NCBI RefSeq assembly: GCF_900099895.1
Contig: NZ_FNDY01000017.1
Location: 1-64,000, forward strand
Reading direction: 5' to 3'
DNA from: Paenibacillus naphthalenovorans
Lineage (GTDB): Bacteria; Bacillota; Bacilli; Paenibacillales; NBRC-103111
DNA: 64,000 bases
The translations under genes and the position numbers were made by a program. The notes below the pieces were generated by a model that searched no databases, was not told the origin of the DNA, and saw only the letters and a list, made by a program, of their open reading frames with translations. Of the stretch, positions 56,131 through 64,000 are shown piece by piece (within the stretch, counting starts at the first letter, position 1; each line of letters starts with the position of its first letter).

Positions 56131-57273
56131 TCACGGTTGGAACGGCTCGGGTCTATCCGACCTATGGTTGAAATGGAAAAGGATAGCTTGCACGATCCGT
56201 TCGGACGCCTTGCCGTCGCCGTAAGGATTGGCCGACCGGCTCATTCTTTCGTACATAGCCGTGTCGCTCAGCAGTGCTTTAGCCCGCTCATATACCCTCT
56301 GTTCGTCGGTGCCGACCAGCTCCAACGTTCCCGCGTCGATTCCTTCCGGCCGCTCGGTCGTCTCCCTCAGCACCAGCACCGGTACGCCGAATGACGGCGC
56401 TTCTTCCTGAAGCCCTCCGGAGTCGGTCAGAATGAGATGCGCATGGGGATAAAAATTGTGGAACTCAAACACATCGAGCGGATCGATAAGTTTGATCCGG
56501 TCATGGCCGCTAAGCAGTTCATAAGCCGGTTCCTTTACAGCCGGGCTCGGATGCACCGGATATACGATCGCGATATCTTCGAATTCATCGGCCAGACGGC
56601 GTACCGCACGGAAAATTTGGCGGTGCGGCTCCCCCTGCGACTCCCGGCGATGTGCGGTCATCAATACCAGGCGTTTGCCTTGTGCCCATTCAAGCACCGG
56701 GTGGGAGAACGACGGGCGAACCGTGTATTGAAACACGTCGGTCACGGTATTCCCCGTAACGAAGATGGAATCTTCCCGCTTGTTTTCTTTGCGCAGGTTT
56801 CCTGCAGACCAGTTCGTCGGAGCAAAGTGGAGATCGGACAGAACTCCGGTCAACTGGCGGTTCATTTCCTCAGGATAAGGAGACAGCTTGTTCCACGTCC
56901 GAAGACCCGCTTCCACATGACCCACTTGGATTTGCTGCATAAACGCGGCGTAGCTCGCCAGAAATGTCGTTAACGTGTCCCCGTGAACAAGAATCAGATC
57001 CGGTTTTTCTTCTTTGAATACCGGATCCAGTCCTTGAAGTACACGGATCGATATTTCATTCAAGGTCTGACGTTCTTTCATGACGTCCAAATCGTAGTCC
57101 GGCTTGATGGAGAATATATCCAGTACCTGATCGAGCATTTGGCGATGCTGTGCCGTAACGCAAACAAGCGACTCGATTTGCTCGGGATACTTTTCCAGCT
57201 CCTTCACCAACGGAGCCATTTTGATGGCTTCCGGTCTGGTGCCGAAGATGGTGATTACTTTCGTTTTTTTCAT
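56131..57273 (-). CDS. mnaA: UDP-N-acetylglucosamine 2-epimerase (non-hydrolysing)
   Basis: 380 residues. It converts UDP-GlcNAc to UDP-ManNAc, the donor for TagA and the sugar that CsaB pyruvylates. Motifs: TIFGTRPEAIKMAPLV, VHGDTLTTFLASYAAF, GHVEAGLRT and LTDSGGLQEEAPSFGVPVLVLRETTERPEG. It lies between upp and the atp operon, away from the wall polymer cluster but functionally tied to it. Confidence 0.95.
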   Translation of the reverse strand: MKKTKVITIFGTRPEAIKMAPLVKELEKYPEQIESLVCVTAQHRQMLDQVLDIFSIKPDYDLDVMKERQTLNEISIRVLQGLDPVFKEEKPDLILVHGDTLTTFLASYAAFMQQIQVGHVEAGLRTWNKLSPYPEEMNRQLTGVLSDLHFAPTNWSAGNLRKENKREDSIFVTGNTVTDVFQYTVRPSFSHPVLEWAQGKRLVLMTAHRRESQGEPHRQIFRAVRRLADEFEDIAIVYPVHPSPAVKEPAYELLSGHDRIKLIDPLDVFEFHNFYPHAHLILTDSGGLQEEAPSFGVPVLVLRETTERPEGIDAGTLELVGTDEQRVYERAKALLSDTAMYERMSRSANPYGDGKASERIVQAILFHFNHRSDRPEPFQP

Positions 57274-57311
57274 CGCTCTCGGCTTCCCTTCCCTCTTCCG
57301 AATTCAGCAGC

Positions 57312-57941
57312 TTACTTTGTTCCGAACAGCCGATCGCCCGCATCGCCGAGCCCCGGCACTATGTATCCGTGGTCGTTCAAATGGTCGTCGATAGCCGCTA
57401 CATAAAGATCAACGTCAGGATGCGCCTTTTGCACAGCCTGCACACCTTCCGGCGCAGCAATCAGGCACATCAGCTTAATCTGCGTGCAGCCCCTTTTCTT
57501 CAGCGCTTCGATCGCCGCATTAGCCGAACCGCCTGTGGCGAGCATCGGATCAATTACGATCAGCTCCCGTTCCTGCACATCCGTCGGAAGCTTGGCATAG
57601 TATTCCACCGGCTCCAGCGTATCCGGGTCCCGGTACAACCCGATATGCCCCACTTTGGCCGCAGGGACCAGCTTCAGAATCCCGTCTACCATACCGAGGC
57701 CGGCGCGCAGAATCGGAATAAGACCCAGCATACGGCCGGAGATCACTCTGCACTCGGCGGTCGTAACAGGTGTGCGCACCTGCACCTTTTCGAGCGGAAT
57801 GTCTCTTGTTATTTCGTAAGCCATCAATGTGGCCACTTCATCCACCAGCTCGCGGAAATCTTTCGTGGTGGTATTCTCATCCCGAATGTAGGTCAGCTTA
57901 TGCTGAATCAACGGATGGTCGCAAACAAACACTTTACCCAT
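57312..57941 (-). CDS. upp: Uracil phosphoribosyltransferase
   Basis: 209 residues. It salvages uracil to UMP with PRPP. PRPP-binding loop [16 protein letters not shown] and the uracil-binding C-terminal [15 protein letters not shown]. The ATG at 57941 follows AGGAGG by 8 bases. A perfect TATAAT lies 43-48 bases upstream. Confidence 0.96.
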   Translation of the reverse strand: MGKVFVCDHPLIQHKLTYIRDENTTTKDFRELVDEVATLMAYEITRDIPLEKVQVRTPVTTAECRVISGRMLGLIPILRAGLGMVDGILKLVPAAKVGHIGLYRDPDTLEPVEYYAKLPTDVQERELIVIDPMLATGGSANAAIEALKKRGCTQIKLMCLIAAPEGVQAVQKAHPDVDLYVAAIDDHLNDHGYIVPGLGDAGDRLFGTK

Positions 57942-57983
57942 GCAAGGTCCTCCTATAACGCTATAAAGCCCAAAATCTTGTCT

Positions 57984-57989
57984 ATTATA
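57984..57989 (-). promoter_or_regulatory. -10 box of the upp promoter
   Basis: A perfect TATAAT on the minus strand with a weak -35 (GGGATA, 17 bases away). The 434-base gap to glyA holds this, a GCGTC/GACGC hairpin near 58170-58195 and the glyA hairpin, but no gene I can support. Confidence 0.5.
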
Positions 57990-58328
57990 CCACAACTACC
58001 GATACTTATCCCAATCGGGAAAAAAACGCCAACCAACGCAAATGAATCCAAATCAACGTTACGCATTCTACAAACCGCGTTCCCTGGCTGAGGAGCGGTC
58101 TATTGCTATTTGGACACGCCAAGCCTGCCAAAAACGAACTCGCCTGCCGAGATCATAAAAGAAAGCGTCTGGAAAATTCCATGGACGCCAAAAAAATGAT
58201 AGTTTATTTCACTTCACTGGCTATCAGCCGTTCATCCCTTGTCTTATAAACCGAATGTACTGCCCCATTTATTATAGCACAATGTCACCCGTTCTTCTTC
58301 TGCAATGATCCACGTGAAACATAAATAT

Positions 58329-58354
58329 GCCGGCTCCTCATATAAAGAGCCGGC
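58329..58354. terminator. Hairpin after glyA
   Basis: GCCGGCTC / GAGCCGGC stem 22-47 bases after the glyA stop. The T-run on the minus strand is poor (ATATTTATG), so termination there is likely but not certain. Confidence 0.6.
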
Positions 58355-58375
58355 CTTTGTTGGTTTTAGCGATCA

Positions 58376-59623
58376 TTAATACTGAAGTCCGGGATACAGC
58401 GGGAATTGTGCCGTCAAATCTTTCACCATACCGCGCACCTTCTCATGCACAGCCTGATCGGACGGATTCTTAAGCGTAAGCGAAATAATCTTGGCGATGG
58501 TTTTCATAGCTTCCTGATTCATACCTCGGGCTGTGGCCGCAGGAGTACCGATCCGAATACCGCTGGTCACGAACGGGCTGGTCGGATCGAACGGAATGGC
58601 GTTCTTGTTTACCGTCACGCCCACTTCATCGAGCAGATGCTCCGCTTCTTTACCCGTCAGGTTCAAGCTGCGAAGATCGATCAGCATCAGGTGGTTGTCC
58701 GTTCCCCCGGAAACGAGGTTGATTCCTTCCGCCATCAAACCATCTGCCAATGTTTTCGCATTGTTTACAACATTCTGAGCGTATGATTTGAACTCCGGCT
58801 GCAGCGCCTCTCCCAAGGCCACCGCTTTGGCCGCGATGATATGCATCAGCGGACCGCCTTGCGAGCCTGGGAACACCGCTTTGTCAATCGCGGCAGCCCA
58901 TGGTTTGCGGCACAGGATCATACCGCCGCGAGGCCCGCGAAGCGTCTTATGCGTTGTCGTTGTTACAAAATGAGCGTGCGGCACAGGATTTGGATGCAGG
59001 CCTGCAGCCACAAGACCGGCAATATGAGCCATGTCCACCATAAACAGCGCGCCGACGTCATTTGCAATTTGCGCCAAGGCTTCGAAGTCGATGATGCGCG
59101 GGTATGCGCTGGCACCGGCTACAATCAAGCGCGGCTTGTGCTTGAACGCCGCTTTGCGGACTTCGTCATAATCGATGCGGGAATCTTTCTCACTTACGCC
59201 ATAGGCTGCGAAGTTATACAAAATTCCGGATGCATTGACCGGACTGCCGTGCGTCAGATGACCGCCGTGCGCCAGGTTCATCCCCAGGATCGTCTCCCCC
59301 GGTTGTACCGCAGCAAGGTAAACGGCCATGTTCGCCTGGGCGCCGGAGTGCGGCTGAACGTTCGCATGCTCAGCGCCAAACAATTCTTTCGCGCGGTCGC
59401 GTGCGATATCCTCGACGATGTCGACGTATTCGCAGCCGCCATAGTAACGCTTATTCGGGTAACCTTCCGCATATTTGTTGGTCAATACGGTACCCATCGC
59501 CTCAAGCACCGCTTGGCTGACGAAATTTTCGGACGCGATCAGCTCGATTTTGTCGCGTTGACGACCGAGTTCAAGATTCATTGCTTCCACGATTTTCGGG
59601 TCTTGTTTGCGAAGAAATTCCAT
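58376..59623 (-). CDS. glyA: Serine hydroxymethyltransferase
   Basis: 415 residues. It converts serine and tetrahydrofolate to glycine and methylene-THF, the main one-carbon source for purines and thymidylate. PLP-binding lysine in [14 protein letters not shown], plus [12 protein letters not shown] and [22 protein letters not shown] lies before the ATG. It is the last gene of rpiB-ywlG-glyA, and the ZTP riboswitch ahead of rpiB suits its role. Confidence 0.97.
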   Translation of the reverse strand: MEFLRKQDPKIVEAMNLELGRQRDKIELIASENFVSQAVLEAMGTVLTNKYAEGYPNKRYYGGCEYVDIVEDIARDRAKELFGAEHANVQPHSGAQANMAVYLAAVQPGETILGMNLAHGGHLTHGSPVNASGILYNFAAYGVSEKDSRIDYDEVRKAAFKHKPRLIVAGASAYPRIIDFEALAQIANDVGALFMVDMAHIAGLVAAGLHPNPVPHAHFVTTTTHKTLRGPRGGMILCRKPWAAAIDKAVFPGSQGGPLMHIIAAKAVALGEALQPEFKSYAQNVVNNAKTLADGLMAEGINLVSGGTDNHLMLIDLRSLNLTGKEAEHLLDEVGVTVNKNAIPFDPTSPFVTSGIRIGTPAATARGMNQEAMKTIAKIISLTLKNPSDQAVHEKVRGMVKDLTAQFPLYPGLQY

Positions 59624-59682
59624 GTAAGTTATCCTCCTTGAATATTACGAGATCTATTTGAATACGAATAGGCGAGTCCATC

Positions 59683-60264
59683 TCAATCACAAGTTCTGTC
59701 GGACGCCTGTGTATCGATCGTATAGACTGCCCGAGCACCCCCGATCAGCTTCGGCCGGGTATAAGCCATCTGCACGTGCGCCCCGCCGATCTGCCGGATC
59801 GACGGCCGCAGCGGCACCGCTACACGCTTCAAATGCATACCGATGAGCGTTCCCCCGATATCCAGTCCCGCATGCGCCTGAACGGTCTCCACAACAACAG
59901 CCTCCTTCAGATGCCTGAAGGCATAGGAAGCCATTGAGCCACCGGCTTTGGGCACCGGTATGACGCTCACTTGTTCCAGTCCATACCGCAGCATCGCTTC
60001 CTTCTCCACAACGAGCGCCCGGTTCAAATGTTCACAGCACTGGTAAACGGGAAAAAAGCCGATCTTCTCCCGCACCGCTTCTACTCCGGCATAAATTTCC
60101 CGGGCCGCCTCTTCGCTTCCCGCTGTGCCGATATGTTTACCGAGCACCTCACTGGTGCTTGTCCCTATGACCAGAAGCTGTCCCGCTTCTACCCCGCCTG
60201 CCTTGACCAGCTCACGGACGATGATTTCTACTTGAGAACGTATCGTAGCCAGGTTTATGTTCAT
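59683..60264 (-). CDS. ywlG: YwlG family protein (TIGR01440/DUF436)
   Basis: 193 residues. Motifs: LLVIGTSTSEVLGKHIGTAGS, FFPVYQCCEHLNRALVVE, and the C-terminal RPKLIGGARAVYTIDTQ. The fold is related to thiolase/ketosynthase-like proteins, but no activity is established to my knowledge. The ATG at 60264 has GAGG 8-9 bases upstream. Its position between rpiB and glyA is the same as in B. subtilis (ywlF-ywlG-glyA). Confidence 0.88.
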   Translation of the reverse strand: MNINLATIRSQVEIIVRELVKAGGVEAGQLLVIGTSTSEVLGKHIGTAGSEEAAREIYAGVEAVREKIGFFPVYQCCEHLNRALVVEKEAMLRYGLEQVSVIPVPKAGGSMASYAFRHLKEAVVVETVQAHAGLDIGGTLIGMHLKRVAVPLRPSIRQIGGAHVQMAYTRPKLIGGARAVYTIDTQASDRTCD

Positions 60265-60281
60265 GACTGCTTTACCTCGAA

Positions 60282-60740
60282 TTAAGGATGCAGCGCATAT
60301 TTGTCTTCCAACGCTTTCACTTTGGCAACGCGGTTTTTGTGCCGCTCCCCGTTTGAAAATTCGGTCTCCAGCCAAATTTTGACGATTTCCTGAGCTACAC
60401 CGGGTCCGATGACGCGCTCGCCCATCGCCAGCACATTGGAATCGTTATGCTCGCGGGTCGCCTTGGCCGAGAACAAATCGTGTACCAGCGCACAGCGGAT
60501 GCCCGGCACTTTATTGGCCGCAATCGTCATCCCGATCCCCGTTCCGCAAATCAGGATTCCCCTGTCCACTTCCCCGGCAACGATTTTCTCGCACACGGCG
60601 AGCGCATAGTCCGAGTAATCCACGGAATCGGAGCAGTCACAGCCGCAATTCAGCACTTGATGCCCCATCGACTCAAGAAACGGAATTAATTCATCCTTTA
60701 ACCGATATCCTGCATGATCCGCACCCATTGCTATTTTCAT
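60282..60740 (-). CDS. rpiB: Ribose-5-phosphate isomerase B
   Basis: 152 residues of the RpiB/LacAB family. It interconverts ribose-5-P and ribulose-5-P, supplying PRPP precursors. Seen: MGADHAGYRLKDEL, the active-site Cys in ILICGTGIGMTIAANK and the DLFSAKATREHNDSNVLAMG segment with the catalytic His. ATG 60740 has AGGAGG 8 bases upstream; a GTG three bases earlier is less well placed. It is the first gene after the ZTP riboswitch. Confidence 0.94.
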   Translation of the reverse strand: MKIAMGADHAGYRLKDELIPFLESMGHQVLNCGCDCSDSVDYSDYALAVCEKIVAGEVDRGILICGTGIGMTIAANKVPGIRCALVHDLFSAKATREHNDSNVLAMGERVIGPGVAQEIVKIWLETEFSNGERHKNRVAKVKALEDKYALHP

Positions 60741-60798
60741 CACGTTTGCCTCCTCACTTAGTCATTTCATTATAACCTAAACAAGCGGTAAACACGAA

Positions 60799-60843
60799 AA
60801 AAGAGCATGACACATGCGCTCTCCGCGCATCGTGTTGCTCTTT
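60799..60843 (-). terminator. Terminator of the ZTP riboswitch
   Basis: A long stem (AAAGAGCA...CGATGCGC / GCGCATGTG...TGCTCTTT) followed by TTTTTTCG on the minus strand, directly after the aptamer. It fits a transcription-attenuation expression platform and may also end the ywlE transcript. Confidence 0.8.
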
Positions 60844-60930
60844 CGCCCAGGCGACCGGCCGTATGTCCCGATGCTCCACTGTGGTTTATTCCACTCGTCG
60901 CCAGTTACACCGGGCACTGATGATTGATAA
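60844..60930 (-). ncRNA. ZTP (pfl) riboswitch aptamer
   Basis: Minus-strand sequence contains the pfl core elements in order: AACTGGCGACGAGTGG, a GTGG/CCAC hairpin (AATAAA loop), the GTGGAGCATCGGGAC right strand and, after a short linker, the signature CGCCTGGGC. P1 pairs GTGCCCGGTG with CATCGGGAC. The class binds ZTP/ZMP, a sign of 10-formyl-THF shortage, and turns genes on. It lies between a sigma-A-like promoter and a terminator ahead of rpiB-ywlG-glyA; glyA is a known target of the class. Confidence 0.85.
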
Positions 60931-60934
60931 GTTT

Positions 60935-60963
60935 ATCATATCCCATTAAGCGTTTGCTGTAAA
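60935..60963 (-). promoter_or_regulatory. Promoter of the riboswitch-rpiB-ywlG-glyA transcript
   Basis: TTTACA, 17 bases, TATGAT on the minus strand. Transcription would start right at the 5' edge of the ZTP aptamer. Confidence 0.7.
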
Positions 60964-61004
60964 GCCCAACTTCCCGTATCGGGACCCTCCGTCGGCTCCT
61001 GATG

Positions 61005-61589
61005 TTAACGGTCTTTTTTCAGCTTCGCCGCCAGCTTGATCAAGCACTCCTCGATCTCCCAGGCGCATTTTTCATACTCCCTGTAGGATCCTCCGAACGG
61101 ATCTGCGATGTCCGGCAGCGGCAATTCTTTTTGCAGGGTGAGTACACGCTCTCTCTCTTCCTCAGTAATTTGCCCGGACAGCGCTTGTTTCAGCTCCAGC
61201 TCGGTGATCAGACTTTCCATCTCCGATATTTTATCCGCTAACTGCGGGTCATCCTGCACATATTCCTTCAGTGTATACACCTTGTCCACAGCCTCGGGAT
61301 ACAGTTGAATCGTATGCCTCTTATGACTGGAAGTCATCGTCAGCACCAAATCCGCCCAATCGATCAGGATCTGTGACAGAAATGTTGAAGCCGACGGTCC
61401 GACACAGCCTTTGTTCTTCAACACGGAAGCCGCGTGGTCAGATAACTGCGTTCCCTCGTACGCCGCTACGCCGGCCGAACGCACCTCAATGTCCGTTAGT
61501 CCTTCTTCAGAAAGAATTTTACGCATTATTCCTTCCGCCATCGGACTGCGGCAAGTATTGCCCGTACAAACGAACAAGATTCGGTTCAT
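61005..61589 (-). CDS. ywlE: Low-molecular-weight protein phosphatase YwlE
   Basis: 194 residues. The P-loop VCTGNTCRSPMAEG (Cys8, Arg14, with Thr at the position that gives arginine-phosphatase preference) and the general acid in DPFGGSYREYE are present. YwlE removes arginine phosphates placed by McsB. It is some 40 residues longer than B. subtilis YwlE because of an acidic helical insert (about 105-155) before the DPF motif. GGGGAG precedes the ATG. Confidence 0.9.
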   Translation of the reverse strand: MNRILFVCTGNTCRSPMAEGIMRKILSEEGLTDIEVRSAGVAAYEGTQLSDHAASVLKNKGCVGPSASTFLSQILIDWADLVLTMTSSHKRHTIQLYPEAVDKVYTLKEYVQDDPQLADKISEMESLITELELKQALSGQITEEERERVLTLQKELPLPDIADPFGGSYREYEKCAWEIEECLIKLAAKLKKDR

Positions 61590-61677
61590 CGCGTTCTCCC
61601 CGCCTTTCCGTAGTTCATATTTTGATTTCTCATAATCATATTGTACCCCAAAAGCAAGCAAATATGGAACTTCACCT

Positions 61678-62241
61678 TTAAAGCAAAAACTTGATGCCGA
61701 AAGCCAGCAGGATCACTCCCCCGAGCGCTTCGCCATATTCTCCGATCCATTGTCCGACTCGCCGTCCAAGCAGCAGACCGATGACCGACATCAAGCCTCC
61801 CGCCACGCCAAACATCAGCACCGTAAGCAGGACATCGCCTGCAAACATCCCCAGTGAAACGCCCACAGAGAAAGAATCGATGCTTACACTCAGAGAGAAC
61901 AGCGTCAAGCCCAAAAAGGAACGATAATCGTAAGACTTGGACTCCTCTGTCCGCAGAGAGCTATATACCATATGCAATCCCAGCAGAAGTAGAAGAATAC
62001 CGCCGCACATCGTAGCCACTTTACCGAGCAGCATGCTGATATATCCGCCCATCCGCATGCCGGCCAACGGCATAATCATATGAAATAAGGCGGTGGTTAC
62101 GCTAATTTTTAAAATATCGAGCTTACGGATACCCTTCATTCCGATCCCCAGCCCCAGTGACAGCGCATCCAGACCGAGGGCAACCGCCATGAGTCCGATG
62201 GATATGATTTGGGCCCACACCAGCGGTGACGCCAAGTCCAT
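61678..62241 (-). CDS. mntP: Manganese efflux protein MntP
   Basis: 187 residues, six membrane helices, two homologous halves each with a conserved Asp (LGLDALSLGLG and SIDSFSVGVSLG) as in MntP (YwlD). It exports Mn2+. It lies 16 bases after the ywlE upstream region, between ywlE and ywlC as in B. subtilis. Confidence 0.9.
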   Translation of the reverse strand: MDLASPLVWAQIISIGLMAVALGLDALSLGLGIGMKGIRKLDILKISVTTALFHMIMPLAGMRMGGYISMLLGKVATMCGGILLLLLGLHMVYSSLRTEESKSYDYRSFLGLTLFSLSVSIDSFSVGVSLGMFAGDVLLTVLMFGVAGGLMSVIGLLLGRRVGQWIGEYGEALGGVILLAFGIKFLL

Positions 62242-62345
62242 TTCTACCCTACCCCCTGTCCTATTCTAAATCAACATATGCGGACAAGGGCAGAAAGATG
62301 ACTTGAGGCGGATGTGCTGCTGCAGGGATGGACAGGGAAAGCTCG

Positions 62346-63419
62346 CTAGAGCGTCACGATTCGCCCGCCGGCGGCTTTGCGCAGGCGGTTCATGATCGCG
62401 GCCCCGATCCCCTCTTCGGGGCACGCTTGGGCTGTGATGAAGCCGACACCGGCTTCATCGAATTCGCGGAGCGCGGCGTAGAGTCCTTGGGCGACCGTTT
62501 CGAGGTCGTCCAGACGGCCGCACGCGACGACGCAGTCCGCGCGGAAAGCGCCGGCGTACTCGCCGTAGGTGAGGACGCCAGTGCGCTCGCCGCGCGCGCG
62601 GGCCTCATCGAGCTCGCGCTGTATGCGAGCGAGAATCTGTTCGGGCGCCGTGCCCTGGCGGCCTTGAACAAGCAGCAGCGCGCCGCGGGGCGCATAATGG
62701 GCATATTTCATGCCCGGGGCGCGCGGAGCGGACGGCTCCTGGTGCTCGGGGCTTGCCTCGAGCACTGGGATATGAGGCGGCAGCGCCTGGCGCAGCTGCT
62801 CAAGCGTAATCCCCCCGGGACGCAGGATGTGTAGCGCGCCTCCGGCGTACTCCACAACCGTCGACTCGACGCCGACGCCGGTCTCCCCGCCGTCAACGAT
62901 GCCGCCAATGCGTCCCTCCAAATCTTCCAGCACGTGCGCTGCCTGCGTCGGGCTCGGGCGTCCCGATCGGTTCGCGCTGGGCGCCGCGACCGGGCATCCC
63001 GCCGCGGCAATCAGTTGCAGCGCAACAGGGTGGTCCGGCATGCGCAGCCCGACCGTGGACAACCCTGCGGTCACAAGCGGGGATAATACCCCGGGACGAA
63101 CGGGCAACACAACGGTCAGCGGCCCCGGCCAAAACGCATCCAGCAAACGCGAAACGGCCTCATCCGGCGGAGCCGCCAGCTCCTCCAGTTGAGACCTGTC
63201 TGCAATATGCACAATCAGAGGGTTATCCGACGGCCGGCCTTTGGCCGAGAAGATGCCGGCCACCGCTTCTGAACTGCAGGCATCGGCCCCAAGACCATAC
63301 ACCGTCTCCGTCGGAAACGCCACTGTCCGTCCTTGCCGGAGAAGCTGCGCCGCCTCCTGCAGCTTCGCCGGATCGGGATGCTGCCCGTCTACCTCCCATA
63401 CCATCGTCTCTATCGTCAT
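62346..63419 (-). CDS. ywlC: Threonylcarbamoyl-AMP synthase, Sua5 type
   Basis: 357 residues: a TsaC/YrdC domain (about 15-205; AFPTETVYGLGADA, AKGRPSDNPLIVHI, PSANRSGRPSPT) plus the extra C-terminal Sua5 domain. It makes threonylcarbamoyl-AMP from threonine, bicarbonate and ATP for the t6A37 tRNA modification. The ATG at 63419 has GAGG 8 bases upstream. The C-terminal two thirds of the gene are visibly richer in G and C than the flanks. Confidence 0.94.
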   Translation of the reverse strand: MTIETMVWEVDGQHPDPAKLQEAAQLLRQGRTVAFPTETVYGLGADACSSEAVAGIFSAKGRPSDNPLIVHIADRSQLEELAAPPDEAVSRLLDAFWPGPLTVVLPVRPGVLSPLVTAGLSTVGLRMPDHPVALQLIAAAGCPVAAPSANRSGRPSPTQAAHVLEDLEGRIGGIVDGGETGVGVESTVVEYAGGALHILRPGGITLEQLRQALPPHIPVLEASPEHQEPSAPRAPGMKYAHYAPRGALLLVQGRQGTAPEQILARIQRELDEARARGERTGVLTYGEYAGAFRADCVVACGRLDDLETVAQGLYAALREFDEAGVGFITAQACPEEGIGAAIMNRLRKAAGGRIVTL

Positions 63420-63472
63420 CGGGATTACCTCTTCCTTTCCCTGCATCCAATGGCTTCATATGGCTAAAGCGC

Positions 63473-64000
63473 TCAAACGAACCAGGAACCGATTTTTTTG
63501 AGCATATCCCAGAGGAAAAACCGAACCTCCGGCTGGGCGGCCGCAGCAGCATTCTTTTCGGAATCGGTGTTTTCCTTGGATGTCTTTATTTCCTTAGCCT
63601 GTGTTTTGTCTTTCGGTACGTTGTCCCGGTCTTCCTTGGCCGCCCCGGTTTCTTTATCCTCTTTACTTGCCTCCCCGGCCGGCTCGGATTCCTTCGGCTC
63701 AGCAGCATACGCTGTGTTCCTTTTGACCACCATCTCCGAATCTACAAAACAGAGCGGCGGAAACAGCACGCACCACCAATTTTGTCCTTCCGCCGCCCCG
63801 ATGGAAACACGCAGCGCCTCATAATCACCGGCAGGATACACTTGATTCCCGTACATTTTCGTCGGAAACGGAACGACGCCCAGTTCTACATTATAGCTAT
63901 AGTCAAAACCGTTCTTCCGCAGCGTCTCACCCACCAGCTCGTTCAACTCCGGCAAATGCTCCCGGACCACTTCGCGGGCTTCTTGGATGCCTTGCGGAGC
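63473..64000 (-). CDS. spoIIR: Stage II sporulation protein R (partial, 5' end outside)
   Basis: The last 175 codons of SpoIIR; the frame is open to the right edge. SpoIIR is secreted by the forespore and triggers SpoIIGA to process pro-sigma-E. Family motifs are clear: VREHLPELNELVGETLR, VELGVVPFPTKMYGNQVYPAG, GQNWWCVLFPPLCFVD. A Lys/Glu/Asp-rich low-complexity linker (about 65 residues) then leads to EVRFFLWDMLKKI. Its place beside ywlC and mntP matches the B. subtilis spoIIR-ywlC order. Confidence 0.92.
   Translation of the reverse strand, partial: APQGIQEAREVVREHLPELNELVGETLRKNGFDYSYNVELGVVPFPTKMYGNQVYPAGDYEALRVSIGAAEGQNWWCVLFPPLCFVDSEMVVKRNTAYAAEPKESEPAGEASKEDKETGAAKEDRDNVPKDKTQAKEIKTSKENTDSEKNAAAAAQPEVRFFLWDMLKKIGSWFV

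Noticed and set aside
58165-58200. GCGTC/GACGC hairpin with a TTTCTTTTAT tail between glyA and upp
   Set aside because: The stem has internal mismatches; it could be a second glyA terminator, but evidence is thin.
62328-63552. Several open frames on both strands opposite ywlC
   Set aside because: High GC lowers stop frequency; the arginine/alanine-rich products have no motif and ywlC explains the region.

Overview
The window comes from an endospore-forming Firmicute of the Paenibacillaceae type (Paenibacillus or a close relative). The evidence is an alpha/beta small acid-soluble spore protein, SpoIID, SpoIIQ, SpoIIID and SpoIIR, DegS/DegU, several SLH-domain surface proteins with the matching CsaB pyruvyl transferase, a copper-amine-oxidase-like C-terminal domain on a secreted glycosidase, and an 11-subunit Nuo operon without nuoEFG. 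Almost every host gene is on the minus strand, so transcription runs from right to left.

Region 1 (1-2.8 kb) is the end of a prophage. It holds the first codons of a probable antirepressor, a 35-aa phage protein, a Cro-like HTH protein, a divergent self-cleaving S24 (CI/LexA-type) repressor and a large serine integrase that starts 4 bases after the repressor. A family of GTTCCCG-based operators and two divergent promoters form the immunity switch. The integrase end of the prophage abuts comFA, a late competence helicase gene cut just after its Walker B motif. The prophage therefore interrupts a DNA-uptake gene, a layout that recalls the comK prophages of Listeria.

Region 2 (4-20.5 kb) holds a short glycosyltransferase-like protein, degU and degS, a secreted phosphodiester glycosidase, metK, a spore SASP, an unnamed secreted protein, the major S-layer protein (three N-terminal SLH motifs, two in-frame start sites) and a 1256-aa secreted protein with C-terminal SLH motifs.

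Region 3 (19.4-27.4 kb) is a wall polymer and envelope cluster: tagO, tagA, csaB, a DUF5693 membrane protein, pgcA, fabZ and pgsA. TagO, TagA and the more distant MnaA (56-57 kb) would build a ManNAc-containing secondary wall polymer. CsaB would pyruvylate it, and the SLH proteins of this window, including the SLH subtilase at 35-38 kb, would bind it.

Region 4 (27.5-38 kb) is a shape, sporulation and basal-rod block: a small EpuA-like membrane protein, flhP, flhO, mbl, spoIIID, spoIIQ, spoIID, murA, a DUF1146 gene and an SLH subtilisin. Sequence-level sigma-E and sigma-F promoter matches precede spoIIID, spoIID and spoIIQ.

Region 5 (38-56 kb) is bioenergetic: nuoA-N (ABCDHIJKLMN) follows the complete atp operon (atpZ-I-B-E-F-H-A-G-D-C). 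Each operon has its own sigma-A-like promoter, and terminators separate them.

Region 6 (56-64 kb) holds mnaA, upp, glyA, ywlG, rpiB, ywlE, mntP, the Sua5-type ywlC and the 3' end of spoIIR. A ZTP (pfl) riboswitch with a terminator lies ahead of rpiB-ywlG-glyA and links this operon to one-carbon/purine status. I saw no tRNA, rRNA, CRISPR array or insertion sequence.
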